Notes: generated from the sequence alone by a model not told the origin. 18,707 nucleotides of DNA from Treponema sp. (GCA_031277045.1 JAISLX010000181.1:1-18707), one strand, 5' to 3'. Shown: positions 1 through 8,255, counted from the stretch's first letter. Made by a program: numbers and translations.

Positions 1-128
1 CCCAGGGCAACAATGTCTACTTCCTCCCTGTCGCGGTTTTCTTTGAGCCACAGTTCCCTGAACCTGGTAATAAGCTGTACGCCGACGCCCCCGCCCATGC
101 CGTCAATAATCACGATGGTGGTCTTCAA
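1..128 (-). CDS. DUF3842 family protein, N-terminal part (runs off the window edge)
   Basis: The minus strand reads a TTG start at 128 with GGAGG five bases upstream, then 42 codons open to the window edge. The protein begins LKTTIVIIDGMGGGVGVQLI and continues to a VDIVAL stretch. An N-terminal beta strand, a D-G-x-G-G-G-x-G nucleotide-binding-like loop (residues 9-16) and a later I(V)AL strand are what I know of the small DUF3842 family, whose biochemical role is not established. No ATG is in frame nearby, and the RBS spacing decides the TTG start. It lies 67 bases downstream of the radical SAM gene on the same strand, so cotranscription is plausible. The family assignment comes from remembered sequence pattern, and only about a third of a typical protein is visible. 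Confidence 0.7.
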   Translation of the reverse strand, partial: MKTTIVIIDGMGGGVGVQLITRFRELWLKENRDREEVDIVAL

Positions 129-195
129 AAATTCCTCCGGTCACGGGAATTATACTCTCATTCTATTTCTTAAATCCATGCCGGCACAGGGCTGC

Positions 196-1188
196 TTATG
201 AAAGGGAATAGTATTTCAGCGACTCCTCGTAGTGGTTTTTATCGAGTTCCGCAAAACCTTCCTCCGACAGGAAGGCGCGGATATGAAAACAGAGATTACA
301 GAGGGAGGGGTAGTTTTTTTCCGGGACAAAGCCCCGGTCCCCGGCGAAATCGAGGAGGGCGGCGGGGCCCCCTTCGTAGAGGGTCTCAAAGACAGGGTAC
401 TTCCCCGCCGGGATTCCGTCCACCGCCTCCGCCAGGGGGAACCGCAGGCCCGTACAGCCGGGGGGAATAAAATAGGCGTCCTGGTCCACGTGAAAATGGC
501 CGGTGCTAAGCAGATCCCCGCAGGGGGAATGTTTCGCGGCCCCGCCAAGGAGTTCCGCCAGGCTGTGGGAGGGGCCGTACTCTTCTTCTATGTTCACGGC
601 CCGGCCCCCAAGCCTGACGCCGTAGGACCGGGCGGTATCGCCGATGTAACCGGGCCGCAGCCGGGCCTCCAGTTCCTCCCGGGAATGGGCCGACGAATCC
701 GTGAGCCGGGAAAGGGGGCGGAGGAACTGCTGCTTCCAGAGAAAATAACCCATCCCCTCCTCGTCGCAGAGTTCCGCAAGCCGGAGGGGAAGGCCGTAGG
801 GAACATACTCCGCGTGAAAGGGGTCCAGGGAAACGCAGAGGCTATGAACCCCTTCGCCGGCCAGGGCGCGGAGGGTCTCCCTGGCTTCTTTTACGTCGGC
901 GGCCCAAAACCCGTTGGTCTCCACATAGTCAAGGCTGATACCGGCGGCGGCCAACTCCCGGACCGCCATGAGGAGTCCCTCAATATTCAGGAAAGGCTCG
1001 CCGCCCCCGACATGGACCGACCCGATACCGCCCCGGCGGAGGACGGCGCAGATTTCCCGCATAGTTTTCCTGCCGGCATAACCGGCGCCCCTGGTGGGGG
1101 AACAGGCGTAGAGGCAGTGCCGGCAGGCGGCGTTACAGCGGTAGTTCACCATGATCCCGCCGTGGTATAGATACCCTGTTTTTAGCAT
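196..1188 (-). CDS. Radical SAM protein with C-terminal extra cysteines
   Basis: The 330-residue protein has the radical SAM cluster motif CxxxCxxC at C18, C22 and C25 (CNAACRHC), which binds the 4Fe-4S cluster that cleaves S-adenosylmethionine. It is followed by the SAM-contacting GGGEP at 61-65 and a VETNG strand at 89-93. Four further cysteines, C223, C245, C297 and C300, sit in the C-terminal third in a spacing that could hold an auxiliary Fe-S cluster, as in SPASM/twitch-type enzymes; that reading is inference. The start at 1188 has GGAGG four bases upstream. It begins 24 bases after the hydantoinase stop and precedes the DUF3842 gene, all on the minus strand. I cannot name the substrate. 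No peptide precursor gene is visible beside it, so a RiPP-maturase role has no support here. Confidence 0.85.
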   Translation of the reverse strand: MLKTGYLYHGGIMVNYRCNAACRHCLYACSPTRGAGYAGRKTMREICAVLRRGGIGSVHVGGGEPFLNIEGLLMAVRELAAAGISLDYVETNGFWAADVKEARETLRALAGEGVHSLCVSLDPFHAEYVPYGLPLRLAELCDEEGMGYFLWKQQFLRPLSRLTDSSAHSREELEARLRPGYIGDTARSYGVRLGGRAVNIEEEYGPSHSLAELLGGAAKHSPCGDLLSTGHFHVDQDAYFIPPGCTGLRFPLAEAVDGIPAGKYPVFETLYEGGPAALLDFAGDRGFVPEKNYPSLCNLCFHIRAFLSEEGFAELDKNHYEESLKYYSLS

Positions 1189-1212
1189 GACTCCTCCCTG
1201 AGCTTCAATTTT

Positions 1213-2643
1213 TTATTCGCCGCCGGTGAAGCGGCCGCGTTTCAGGAAGAGGCCCCGGCCGGCTTCGGCGGAAAATATGCCGTCCCGCAGTAATACTGTT
1301 CCCCTGGAAAGCACCGTGTCCACGGCGCCCTGAACCTCCATCCCCTCGTAGGGGGAGTAGTCCACGCGGGCGTGGATTCCCTCCCGGCGGATCGTCCATT
1401 TTTTTGCCGGATCGATAAGAACCAGATCCGCCTCCGAACCTTCGCGGATGACCCCTTTGCGGGGATAAAGGCCGAAGAGCTTCGCCGGGTTAGCGGAGCA
1501 GAGTTCCGTAAAACGGCGCAGACTGATTCTCCCTTTGGCCACCCCCTCGGAAAAGAGGAGGGGGATCCGTTCCTCAACGCCCGGCGCGCCTCCGGGGCAT
1601 TTGGTAAAATCGTCCTTCCCAAGAATCTTCTGGGTTTCAAAAAAGAAGGGGCAGTGATCGGTGGCCACCGTATCAACATCGGCGGCCAGGGCCCCCCAGA
1701 GGGCCTCGTTATCGGCTTTTTTCCGCAGGGGGGGAGACATGACGTACTTAAGCCCCTGGAGCCCCGGCAGATCGTAGCGGCTGTCGTCCAGCAGCAGGTA
1801 CTGGGGGCAGGTTTCGGCGTAGAGGTTCCGCTGCCCCCGGCTCCGGGCGGCCCTGACAAAGTCCAGGGCCAGGCCGCTGGAAAGGTGGACGATATAGAGG
1901 GGCGCGTCCGAGGCCATGCGGGCCAGGAGGATCATCCGGTTCACCGCCTCGGCCTCACATTCGGCGGGCCGGGACAGGGGGTGGTAACGGGGGGATACAT
2001 TCCCTCCGGCGATGAACCGTTCCCGAAGAACGCCGATTGCCCCGTCGTTTTCCGGGTGGACGGCCACCAGGACCCCCGCGTCCCGGGCCCTTTCCAAAAT
2101 CCGCAAGCCTTCCCCGTCGCCTATTTTATAGCCATAGGTTAAATATATTTTACAGCTTGTGATCCCCTCTCCGGCAAGATCGTCCAGCGCCGCAAGGATA
2201 CTGTCGTCCACATGCTGGACCACGGCGTGGAAACCGTAATCGATCACCGCCTTTCCCCCGGCCAAATCGTGGTACTTCCTGATCTGGTGATCCAGGGCGC
2301 AGCCGGGGGGCCCGAAGCCCGGATGATCGATGATGCTGGTGGTCCCCCCCCAGACGGCGGCCCTGGTTCCGGTATAAAAATCATCGCTGACCACGGCGGC
2401 GCCGGTGTCCAGGCAGAGGTGGGTGTGAACATCAATGCCGCCGGGGATAAGGATCTTCCCCGCGCCGTCAATAATCTCCCAAACTCCCCGGCGGGGAATT
2501 GGGTCCCCGGAACCGGGGGAAGCGCCGGCGCGCCGGGGGGGACCGATGCGGCTTATCAGCTCCCCCTCCACCAGGACGTCCCGTACCGCCTCCGCCTCCG
2601 GCGTCACCACCGTGGCGCCGGTGATTAATACTCGATTTTCCAT
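1213..2643 (-). CDS. Dihydropyrimidinase / D-hydantoinase family amidohydrolase
   Basis: This cytosolic cyclic amidase of 476 residues is close to the usual 460-480. The metal-binding set is complete: DVHTH (H73, H75), the carboxylated lysine in SCKIYLTY (K165), H196 in AVHPEND, H253 in YIVHLSS, and D329 in ATDHCPF. YAETCPQYLLL (275-285) and MSPPLR (302-307) are typical of the hydantoinase/dihydropyrimidinase branch rather than of dihydroorotase. The family opens dihydropyrimidine or 5-substituted hydantoin rings to N-carbamoyl amino acids; the exact substrate cannot be read here. Residues about 36-55 form a Gly/Pro/Arg-rich insertion. The ATG at 2643 has a GGGGA ribosome site and lies only 13 bases after the recombinase stop. 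No carbamoylase gene is visible, and the DUF3842 side is cut off. Confidence 0.9.
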   Translation of the reverse strand: MENRVLITGATVVTPEAEAVRDVLVEGELISRIGPPRRAGASPGSGDPIPRRGVWEIIDGAGKILIPGGIDVHTHLCLDTGAAVVSDDFYTGTRAAVWGGTTSIIDHPGFGPPGCALDHQIRKYHDLAGGKAVIDYGFHAVVQHVDDSILAALDDLAGEGITSCKIYLTYGYKIGDGEGLRILERARDAGVLVAVHPENDGAIGVLRERFIAGGNVSPRYHPLSRPAECEAEAVNRMILLARMASDAPLYIVHLSSGLALDFVRAARSRGQRNLYAETCPQYLLLDDSRYDLPGLQGLKYVMSPPLRKKADNEALWGALAADVDTVATDHCPFFFETQKILGKDDFTKCPGGAPGVEERIPLLFSEGVAKGRISLRRFTELCSANPAKLFGLYPRKGVIREGSEADLVLIDPAKKWTIRREGIHARVDYSPYEGMEVQGAVDTVLSRGTVLLRDGIFSAEAGRGLFLKRGRFTGGE

Positions 2644-2656
2644 GGTTTCCCCGTCC

Positions 2657-3247
2657 CTATTTTGTAACGCAGAACCGGTAGAGGGTAAAGCGGTGGACTC
2701 CCAGCATGCGGGCTATTTTCGCCTGTGAAAATCCCCGGGCCTGTAATTCCCGGATTTTATTTTCCTTGCCGGATAATTTAAGGGTTTTATTTTTGCTGCC
2801 CTTGGGGCGGCCGATGTGCACCCCCTCGGCGGAGGCCCGGGCCAGGGCCTCTTTTGTCCGCTGGCTTATCAGGTTGCGTTCTATTTCCGCGGAAAGCCCG
2901 AAGGCAAAGGCCAATACCTTGCTGCTTATGTCGGCGCCCAGGCGGTAGTTGTCTTTAATTGTCCACAGCTGTATTTCCCGTTTCATACATTGATTCAGAA
3001 CGTCCATGATCATAAATAAACTCCGGCCCAGCCGTGACAATTCCGAGCAGATTAAAATGTCGCCTTTTTTAAGACGTTTTAATAATCCTCCCAGGGCCCG
3101 GTCGCCCACTTCTTTAGTACCACTGATTGTTTCCTCAACCCAGCTGCCGATAGAAATATTATTTTTCTTACAGAACCGGTCAATTTCAAACCGCTGGTTT
3201 TCTACGGTTTGTTTTCCTGTGCTTACACGGATATATCCGTAAATCAT
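2657..3247 (-). CDS. Mpi-type serine site-specific recombinase (invertase/resolvase family)
   Basis: The 196-residue protein starts MIYGYIRVST. S9 is the expected nucleophile with R7 beside it. SELSRLGRS (68-76) carries the conserved active-site arginines, and EIERNLISQRTKEAL (121-135) is the long E-helix. GRPKGSKNK marks the start of the DNA-binding domain, and residues 174-194 form a helix-turn-helix. The size and the IYGYIRVST-KQTVENQRFEI opening resemble Mpi, the Bacteroides global DNA invertase. I start it at the ATG at 3247 (GGGGG six bases upstream); an in-frame GTG at 3262 would add five residues. Its DNA is visibly poorer in GC (mid-40s by eye) than the flanking genes, which suggests horizontal gain. 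It may invert promoters elsewhere, as Mpi does, or be a mobile-element remnant. No certain crossover site is seen next to it. Confidence 0.88.
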   Translation of the reverse strand: MIYGYIRVSTGKQTVENQRFEIDRFCKKNNISIGSWVEETISGTKEVGDRALGGLLKRLKKGDILICSELSRLGRSLFMIMDVLNQCMKREIQLWTIKDNYRLGADISSKVLAFAFGLSAEIERNLISQRTKEALARASAEGVHIGRPKGSKNKTLKLSGKENKIRELQARGFSQAKIARMLGVHRFTLYRFCVTK

Positions 3248-3347
3248 AATACGCCCCCGCACTTAATATGTTTGTTTTTAATATGCACAAAATAATCCGG
3301 GGCATATTTTGTTCTTCTGCCCGCGTATGTAACATTTTCGGCTTTTA

Positions 3348-3360
3348 TTCGACAATCGAA
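3348..3360. promoter_or_regulatory. Short palindrome upstream of the recombinase gene
   Basis: TTCGA-CAA-TCGAA is a 5-base inverted repeat around a 3-base centre, about 100 bases upstream of the recombinase start in AT-rich DNA. It could be an operator or part of a recombinase site. Nothing beyond the symmetry supports either. Confidence 0.3.
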
Positions 3361-3385
3361 AAACCTGGGGGGATTTTATAATTAA

Positions 3386-3498
3386 CAGCCTTCGGCTGCT
3401 CTTACTGCGCGAGGGATAGAGCGGAAATACCGGAAGGCCCCGAAGGGCCTGAGGAATTGAAGCGATAGCCCGGTTTTTTTGCCTGGAGGGCAAAAAAA
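3386..3498. repeat. Hairpin-rich intergenic element between permease and recombinase genes
   Basis: Three perfect inverted repeats follow one another: CAGCC-TTC-GGCTG (3386-3398), AGGCCC-CGAA-GGGCCT (3435-3450) and TTTTTTTGCC-TGGAG-GGCAAAAAAA (3474-3498, 10 base pairs). Between them are blocks such as GCGCGAGGGATAGAGCGG and GAAGCGATAGCCCGG, which have the look of a dispersed bacterial repeat rather than coding DNA. On the minus strand the last hairpin lies just after the permease stop and could weakly terminate the transporter transcript. I cannot name the element, and there is no second full copy in this window. Confidence 0.55.
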
Positions 3499-3542
3499 TG
3501 CGCCCGAATTATAAAGAAAATCTAAGGGTACAACCGCGGCGG

Positions 3543-4484
3543 CTAGGCTTCTTCCCTGAAATACGGAAGTCCCAGGGCGGCGGGGCTCTGGTTCTTTTTT
3601 TTGCGGGTGATAAAAACAAGAACGAGAATCGTTGCCAGGTAGGGCAGCATGTCGAGGATCCGGGGGGAGGCGACGACGCTGAAACCGGGGAGCCGGAATT
3701 CCACGCCCTGGAACTTGAAGCCGACGCCCTTGAGGGCGCCGAAGAGGTAGGCGGCGAAGACGGCCCGCAGGGGGTTCCAGGTGCTGAAGATGATCAGGGC
3801 CACGGCGATCCAGCCCGCCCCGGCGGTGATGTTTTCCTGCCAGCGGGGGACAAAAACCAGGGAGAGGTAGGCGCCGCCGACGCCGCAGAGGAAGCCCCCC
3901 AGGACGACGTGGACGTACTTGTAGAGGTTTACGGGGATCCCCGAGGCGTCTGCCACGGCGGGGCTTTCACCCACGGCCCGGGCGTTAAGGCCGAAGCGGG
4001 TAAAGCGGAAGTAGGCGTACATGAGGGCCGCCAGGACCATGCCGGCCAAAACATAGGGGCTCTGATTAAAGAAGATCTCCCCCAGCGCGGGAATCCGGGA
4101 AAGGAGGGGGACGCGGAGGGGGACGAAGGCCCTGGCCACGGTTTCCGGCAGGGCCTGGCCGGAGAGTTCCTTCCCCAGAAAGCCGGAAACCCCGGTGCCG
4201 AAAATGGTGAGGATGAGGCCGGTGACCACGTGGTTCCCCCGGAGGCTGACGGTGATGATCCCGTAGATGAGGGCCCCTGTGGCGCCGGCGGCGCCGGCGG
4301 CCATGATTGCGGTCAGGGGGTTGGCGCTGGAGAGGGCGGCGGAAAAGCCCACCGAGGCCCCCAGGAGCATCATTCCCTCGATGCCGAGGTTCATGTTGCC
4401 GACTTTTTCGCAGAGGATTCCCCCCAGGACGGCAAAGAGGATGTGGGTCCCCATCTGCACGGAGGTATGGAGAAAGGCGATCAT
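3543..4484 (-). CDS. BMP-type ABC importer, permease 2 (YufQ/NupQ-like)
   Basis: This inner-membrane permease has 313 residues and about 8-9 hydrophobic helices. The signature GGILCEKVGNMNLGIEGMMLLGA (near residues 21-43) is the conserved cytoplasmic segment of the branched-type permease family (BPD_transp_2), in the version found in the second permease of BMP/nucleoside importers. HVVTGLILTIFGTG and RFGLNARAVGESPAVADASGIPV, the latter containing the ATPase-coupling 'R..G.....vGe...aA...GI' loop, also fit. The start ATG overlaps the stop of the preceding permease by four bases (ATGA), so the two are translationally coupled. It is the last gene of the four-gene importer and is followed by the hairpin element at 3386-3498. 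Confidence 0.9.
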   Translation of the reverse strand: MIAFLHTSVQMGTHILFAVLGGILCEKVGNMNLGIEGMMLLGASVGFSAALSSANPLTAIMAAGAAGATGALIYGIITVSLRGNHVVTGLILTIFGTGVSGFLGKELSGQALPETVARAFVPLRVPLLSRIPALGEIFFNQSPYVLAGMVLAALMYAYFRFTRFGLNARAVGESPAVADASGIPVNLYKYVHVVLGGFLCGVGGAYLSLVFVPRWQENITAGAGWIAVALIIFSTWNPLRAVFAAYLFGALKGVGFKFQGVEFRLPGFSVVASPRILDMLPYLATILVLVFITRKKKNQSPAALGLPYFREEA

Positions 4485-5533
4485 GGGTTCCCTCCCCGGA
4501 CTACCCGGTAACGGATAAAGAATTCGCTGCCCAGCACAAAGAAAATGATAACCCCCTGGAGGACCTGGGAAATGGAGGCGGGGATCTGGAGGGAACTCTG
4601 GAGGAAACTACCCCCCTGGATCAGCATGGAAAAGAGGAAGGACACGGCCAGGACCGCCGGGGGGCTGAGGCGGGAAAGCCAGGTGGTGATCACCGCGGTA
4701 AAGCCCAGGCCCCCGGAAAGCTGCTCCGAGAGGCTCCGCTCCACCGCCGAGGCCTGCATCATCCCCGCGGCGCCGCAGAGGCCGCCGGAGATCACGATGG
4801 CGATGATCATGATCCGGAGGACGTGCATGCCGGCGTATCGGGCGGTGGCTTCGCTTTCCCCCAGGACGTCGATTTCATAACCCAGGCGGGTCTTTTTAAG
4901 GACAAACCAGAGGAACAGGGCAAGGAACAGGGCGATGACCCAGCCGGCGTGGATCCCCAGGACGCCGGGGAGCACGGCGTTGGGGCTAAAGGAGGCGATC
5001 TTGGGGAAGCCGGAGCCCTCGGGGTCCCGCCAGGGCCCGTACTGGAGGTAGCTGACCCACTTGGCGGCCACGTAGTTGAGCATCAGGGTGACCAGGGTCT
5101 CGCTGACGGAAAAGCGGGCCTTGAGGAGGGCCGGGATCATGGCCCAGGCCGCGCCGAAGGCCATGCCGCAGAGGAACATACACGGGAGCAGCAGGGGCGC
5201 CGGCAGTTCGGGGAAGGCGAAGGCAACGAGGGAGGCGCCGTAGGCCCCCATGTAGAACTGGCCCTCCTGGCCGATGTTCCAAAATTTCATCCTGAAGGCG
5301 ATCAGGGTTCCCAGGGACAGGACGGAAAGGGGGATGGCCTTTTGGATGGTATTCCGCAGCCGGTAGGCGGTGCCCAGGGAGCCGGCGATGATCCGGCCGT
5401 AGACGTCCAGGGGATTGTAGCCCAGGGCCAGCATGATGAGACCCGACGCCGCCAGGGCGGCCAGGACCCCCGCCAGACGCATGGCGTTTTCCCGCAGCGG
5501 GGAATTTTCCTCCCGGAGGACGATGCGCAGCAT
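4481..5533 (-). CDS. BMP-type ABC importer, permease 1 (YufP/NupP-like)
   Basis: This 350-residue integral membrane protein begins with a short polar N-terminus and has about 8-10 hydrophobic helices. The segment MKFWNIGQEGQFYMGAYGA is the hallmark of first permeases in BMP-family nucleoside importers (consensus 'FNIGqEGQ'). ETLVTLMLNYVAAKWVSYLQYGPWRDP and the coupling loop TRLGYEIDVLGESEATARYAGM fit the same family. With permease 2 it forms the heterodimeric channel. The ATG overlaps the ATPase stop by one base (TGATG), again showing tight coupling. Confidence 0.9.
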   Translation of the reverse strand: MLRIVLREENSPLRENAMRLAGVLAALAASGLIMLALGYNPLDVYGRIIAGSLGTAYRLRNTIQKAIPLSVLSLGTLIAFRMKFWNIGQEGQFYMGAYGASLVAFAFPELPAPLLLPCMFLCGMAFGAAWAMIPALLKARFSVSETLVTLMLNYVAAKWVSYLQYGPWRDPEGSGFPKIASFSPNAVLPGVLGIHAGWVIALFLALFLWFVLKKTRLGYEIDVLGESEATARYAGMHVLRIMIIAIVISGGLCGAAGMMQASAVERSLSEQLSGGLGFTAVITTWLSRLSPPAVLAVSFLFSMLIQGGSFLQSSLQIPASISQVLQGVIIFFVLGSEFFIRYRVVRGGNP

Positions 5534-7113
5534 CAGCGGGCCCCCCGGGGAATCTGTTCCGCTTCCGGCCGGTGGCCCAGCATCAAAAGGCCGATTTCCT
5601 CTTTTGTGGTCTCCCGGGGGTCCACAATGGCCATCAGCGTCCCGGCGTGGATCACCATGATCCGGTCGCAGAGTTCCCGGAGCACGTCCAGGTCCTCCCC
5701 GATGTAGAGGATCCCCGCCCCCCGCTCTTTCTGTTCGTTGAGGAGCCCGTAGACGGCCATGGAGGCGCCGATGTCCAGGCCCCGGACCGGATAGGCGGTG
5801 ATGAGGAGCCGGGGCCTTGTCTCGATTTCCCGGCCCAGGAGGACCTTTTGGATGTTCCCGCCGGACAGTTTTTTTACCAGGTGCCGTACCGAGGGGGTAA
5901 CCACCCCGTACCGGTCAACGATCCTCTCCGCCTTTTCCCGGCCTCCGGCGCGATCCACCAGGATGCCCCGGCCGGAATCGTAGGATTTTAGGAGGATGTT
6001 GTCGGTGATGCTCATGCCCCCCACCATGCCCATGCCCAGCCGGTCTTCGGGGACGAAGCTCAGGCTGATCCCGCGCGCCCGGATGATCCGGGGGGAAAGG
6101 CCCAGAATCTCCTCGCCCATAAAGCGGACGGAGCCGGAGTCCGCCCTGGCAAGGCCGGTGATGATTTCACACAGTTCCTTTTGGCCGCTTCCGGCGATCC
6201 CGGCAAGCCCCAGAATTTCGCCGCCGTACACATCAAAGCTGAGGTTGTCGATAATCGCCGGCCCGGCGGCCCCCCGCAGCGCGAGGTCCCGGACCCGCAG
6301 CATGGGTTCCGCGCTGCGTTCCGCGTCCGCCCGCCGGATCTCCAGGGCCGTACCGGACCAGGAAACCGCGTCCCCCACCATAAGCTCCGCAAGCTCCCGG
6401 GGGTTCGTCTCCGCCGTTGTTACCGTACCGGCATTTTTGCCTTTCCGCAGCACCATGACGCGGTCGCTGATCTCCATAACTTCCTGCAGCTTGTGGGTAA
6501 TGATGATGACGGCCTTCCCCTCCGCCTTCATGCGCCTGATCATGGCAAAGAGGCCCGCCGTTTCCTGGGGCGTAAGGACCGCGGTGGGTTCGTCGAGAAT
6601 CAGAACCCGGGCCCCCCGGTAAAGAACTTTGACAATTTCCACGGTCTGCTTTTCGCTCACCGGCATGTCATAAATTTTTTTACCGGGATCAACGGCGAAA
6701 CCGAAGCGTTCCTGAATACAGGCGATTTTGCGTTTTATCCTTTTCGCGTCCAGGAACGGGCCGGTCCCCCTTTCCCCCAGACTGATGTTTTCCCAGGCGC
6801 TCATTACCGGGATAAGTTTGAAGTGCTGGTGTACCATGCCGATACCGGCGGCGATGGCGTCACGGGGGGAGCGGAAGACCTTCCGCTCCCCTTCCACAAC
6901 GATGGAACCCCCGTCAGGGATGTAGATCCCCGCGAGGATGTTCATAAGGGTACTCTTGCCCGAACCGTTTTCCCCCAGCAGCGCAAGTATTTCCCCCGGA
7001 GCCGCCAGAAGGCTTACGTCGTCGTTGGCCTTGACGGACCCGAAGGATTTTGAGATATGCCGCATCTCTACCGGGGGCGGCGGGCCGGCCGTCCTTGAAA
7101 CGGGTTCGGTCAT
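5533..7113 (-). CDS. BMP-type ABC importer, fused double ATPase (YufO/NupO-like)
   Basis: The 526 residues hold two ABC domains in tandem, the layout of the RbsA/MglA/YufO group. Domain 1 has Walker A GENGSGKST (47-55), Q-loop VHQHF (95-99) and Walker B LILDEP (171-176). Its signature is degenerate, MPVSEKQTVEIVK (150-162), where relatives usually have VGxxQ. Domain 2 has a degenerate Walker A GIAGSGQKEL (305-314), a good signature LSGGNIQKV (416-424) and a Walker-B-like LLITAYPVRGLDIGA (436-450) lacking the acidic pair, as is usual for this group. It energises the two permeases. It starts four bases past the binding-protein stop and overlaps the first permease by one base. Confidence 0.93.
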   Translation of the reverse strand: MTEPVSRTAGPPPPVEMRHISKSFGSVKANDDVSLLAAPGEILALLGENGSGKSTLMNILAGIYIPDGGSIVVEGERKVFRSPRDAIAAGIGMVHQHFKLIPVMSAWENISLGERGTGPFLDAKRIKRKIACIQERFGFAVDPGKKIYDMPVSEKQTVEIVKVLYRGARVLILDEPTAVLTPQETAGLFAMIRRMKAEGKAVIIITHKLQEVMEISDRVMVLRKGKNAGTVTTAETNPRELAELMVGDAVSWSGTALEIRRADAERSAEPMLRVRDLALRGAAGPAIIDNLSFDVYGGEILGLAGIAGSGQKELCEIITGLARADSGSVRFMGEEILGLSPRIIRARGISLSFVPEDRLGMGMVGGMSITDNILLKSYDSGRGILVDRAGGREKAERIVDRYGVVTPSVRHLVKKLSGGNIQKVLLGREIETRPRLLITAYPVRGLDIGASMAVYGLLNEQKERGAGILYIGEDLDVLRELCDRIMVIHAGTLMAIVDPRETTKEEIGLLMLGHRPEAEQIPRGAR

Positions 7114-7116
7114 ACC

Positions 7117-8196
7117 TTAACGCGGAATCGTCCCGGTAACGCCCTGTACAAACCAGTCCATGTTCCAAATTTCGTCATCGGTCATCCGGGTCCCGGCGGG
7201 AACCTTAACGGCGCCGGATTGATCGGCAAGGGGCCCGGTAAAGGGGTCGAAACTGCCGTCCCTGATCTTCGCCTCCGCCTGGGCGATGGCGCCGGCGGCG
7301 CGGGGATCGTTATTGGCGGTAAGCGTATCCAGCGACACGTGGCCGTTGCCAAAACCTTCCCAGTAGGCCCGGCTCCGCCAGTCCCCCGCCAAGACGTGTT
7401 TTATATCGTCCACGTAGAACACCTCCCAGTGGAACAGCGGGGCGGTAAGGTAGGCCGAAGGCGCGGCGCTGGGGGTGGACACGTTGTACCCGACGGCGGC
7501 GGCCCCCCGTTCCTGGGCGGCGATCTGCGGCGCGGTGGTATCCTGATGCTGGGCAATCACGTCAACCCCGCGGTTGAGCAGCTCGATTGCGGCCTGCTTT
7601 TCCAGGGCCGGATCGTACCAGGTGTTGGTCCACACCACTTCCACCGTGGCGCCGGGATTCACCGACCGGACCCCCAGCGCGAAGGCGTTGATCCCCCGGA
7701 TAACCTCGGGGATGGGCATGGCGGCCACATAGCCGATGCGGTTTACCGTGGTCTTGTAACCCGCGGCAATTCCCGAAAGGTAACGGGCCTGGTAAATTTT
7801 GCCGAAGAACGTGGAAACGTTGTCCGCCCGCTTGTAGCCGGAGCAGTGGGCGAATTTAACGTCCGGATAATCCTGGGCCACTTTGATAGTCGGGTCCATA
7901 AAACCAAAGCTGGTGGTGTAGATCACGTTACAGCCCTGGTCGATCAGGTTACGGATCGCCGCTTCGCAGTCCGCGTTTTCCGGCACGTTTTCGATGTAGA
8001 GGGTTTCCACCCCCAAAGCCTGTACCGCCAGGCGGCCCTTGTCGTGGGCCTGGGTGTAGCCTTCGTCGTGGATGGACCCGATGTACACAAAGCCCGCTTT
8101 GACCGCCGGGGCCTGGGAACCGGGATCCGCCCTCCCCCCGGCAAAAAGGGAAACCGCGCAGAACATAACCAGCGCCGCCGTCACAATGCGTTTCAT
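7117..8196 (-). CDS. BMP-family substrate-binding protein of the ABC importer
   Basis: This 359-residue exported protein has a signal peptide MKRIVTAALVMFCAVSLFAGG with a likely cut after LFA or AGG. C13 sits in a poor lipobox context, so lipoprotein status is doubtful. The family core is clear: GFVYIGSIHDEGYTQAHDKGR (35-55), TTSFGFMDP (94-102), ARYLSGIAAGYKT, IGYVAAMPIPEVIRGINAFALGVRSVNP (154-181) and TWYDPALEKQAA. I choose the ATG at 8196 because AAGGAG lies about six bases upstream and a signal peptide follows; an upstream in-frame ATG at 8280 would add 28 residues with no export signal. BMP proteins bind nucleosides, nucleobases or, in the spirochaete Rfu system, riboflavin. The hydantoinase downstream makes a nucleobase-like ligand the better guess, but it is only a guess. 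Confidence 0.92.
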   Translation of the reverse strand: MKRIVTAALVMFCAVSLFAGGRADPGSQAPAVKAGFVYIGSIHDEGYTQAHDKGRLAVQALGVETLYIENVPENADCEAAIRNLIDQGCNVIYTTSFGFMDPTIKVAQDYPDVKFAHCSGYKRADNVSTFFGKIYQARYLSGIAAGYKTTVNRIGYVAAMPIPEVIRGINAFALGVRSVNPGATVEVVWTNTWYDPALEKQAAIELLNRGVDVIAQHQDTTAPQIAAQERGAAAVGYNVSTPSAAPSAYLTAPLFHWEVFYVDDIKHVLAGDWRSRAYWEGFGNGHVSLDTLTANNDPRAAGAIAQAEAKIRDGSFDPFTGPLADQSGAVKVPAGTRMTDDEIWNMDWFVQGVTGTIPR

Positions 8197-8255
8197 GTCC
8201 AACTCCTTTAAGATAAAATGGTTGCGCCGCGGGGACTCCCCAAAGGCAAAACCCA

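Noticed and set aside
232..1170. Long plus-strand open frame opposite the radical SAM gene (also similar long frames at 3498-4511 and 4307-5707)
   Set aside because: They are antisense to clear family members, Gly/Pro/Arg-rich with no domain, and exist because GC-rich codons suppress stops on the opposite strand.
3278..3493. A 71-codon minus-strand frame upstream of the recombinase
   Set aside because: It runs through the hairpin element, has no ribosome site and no recognisable features.
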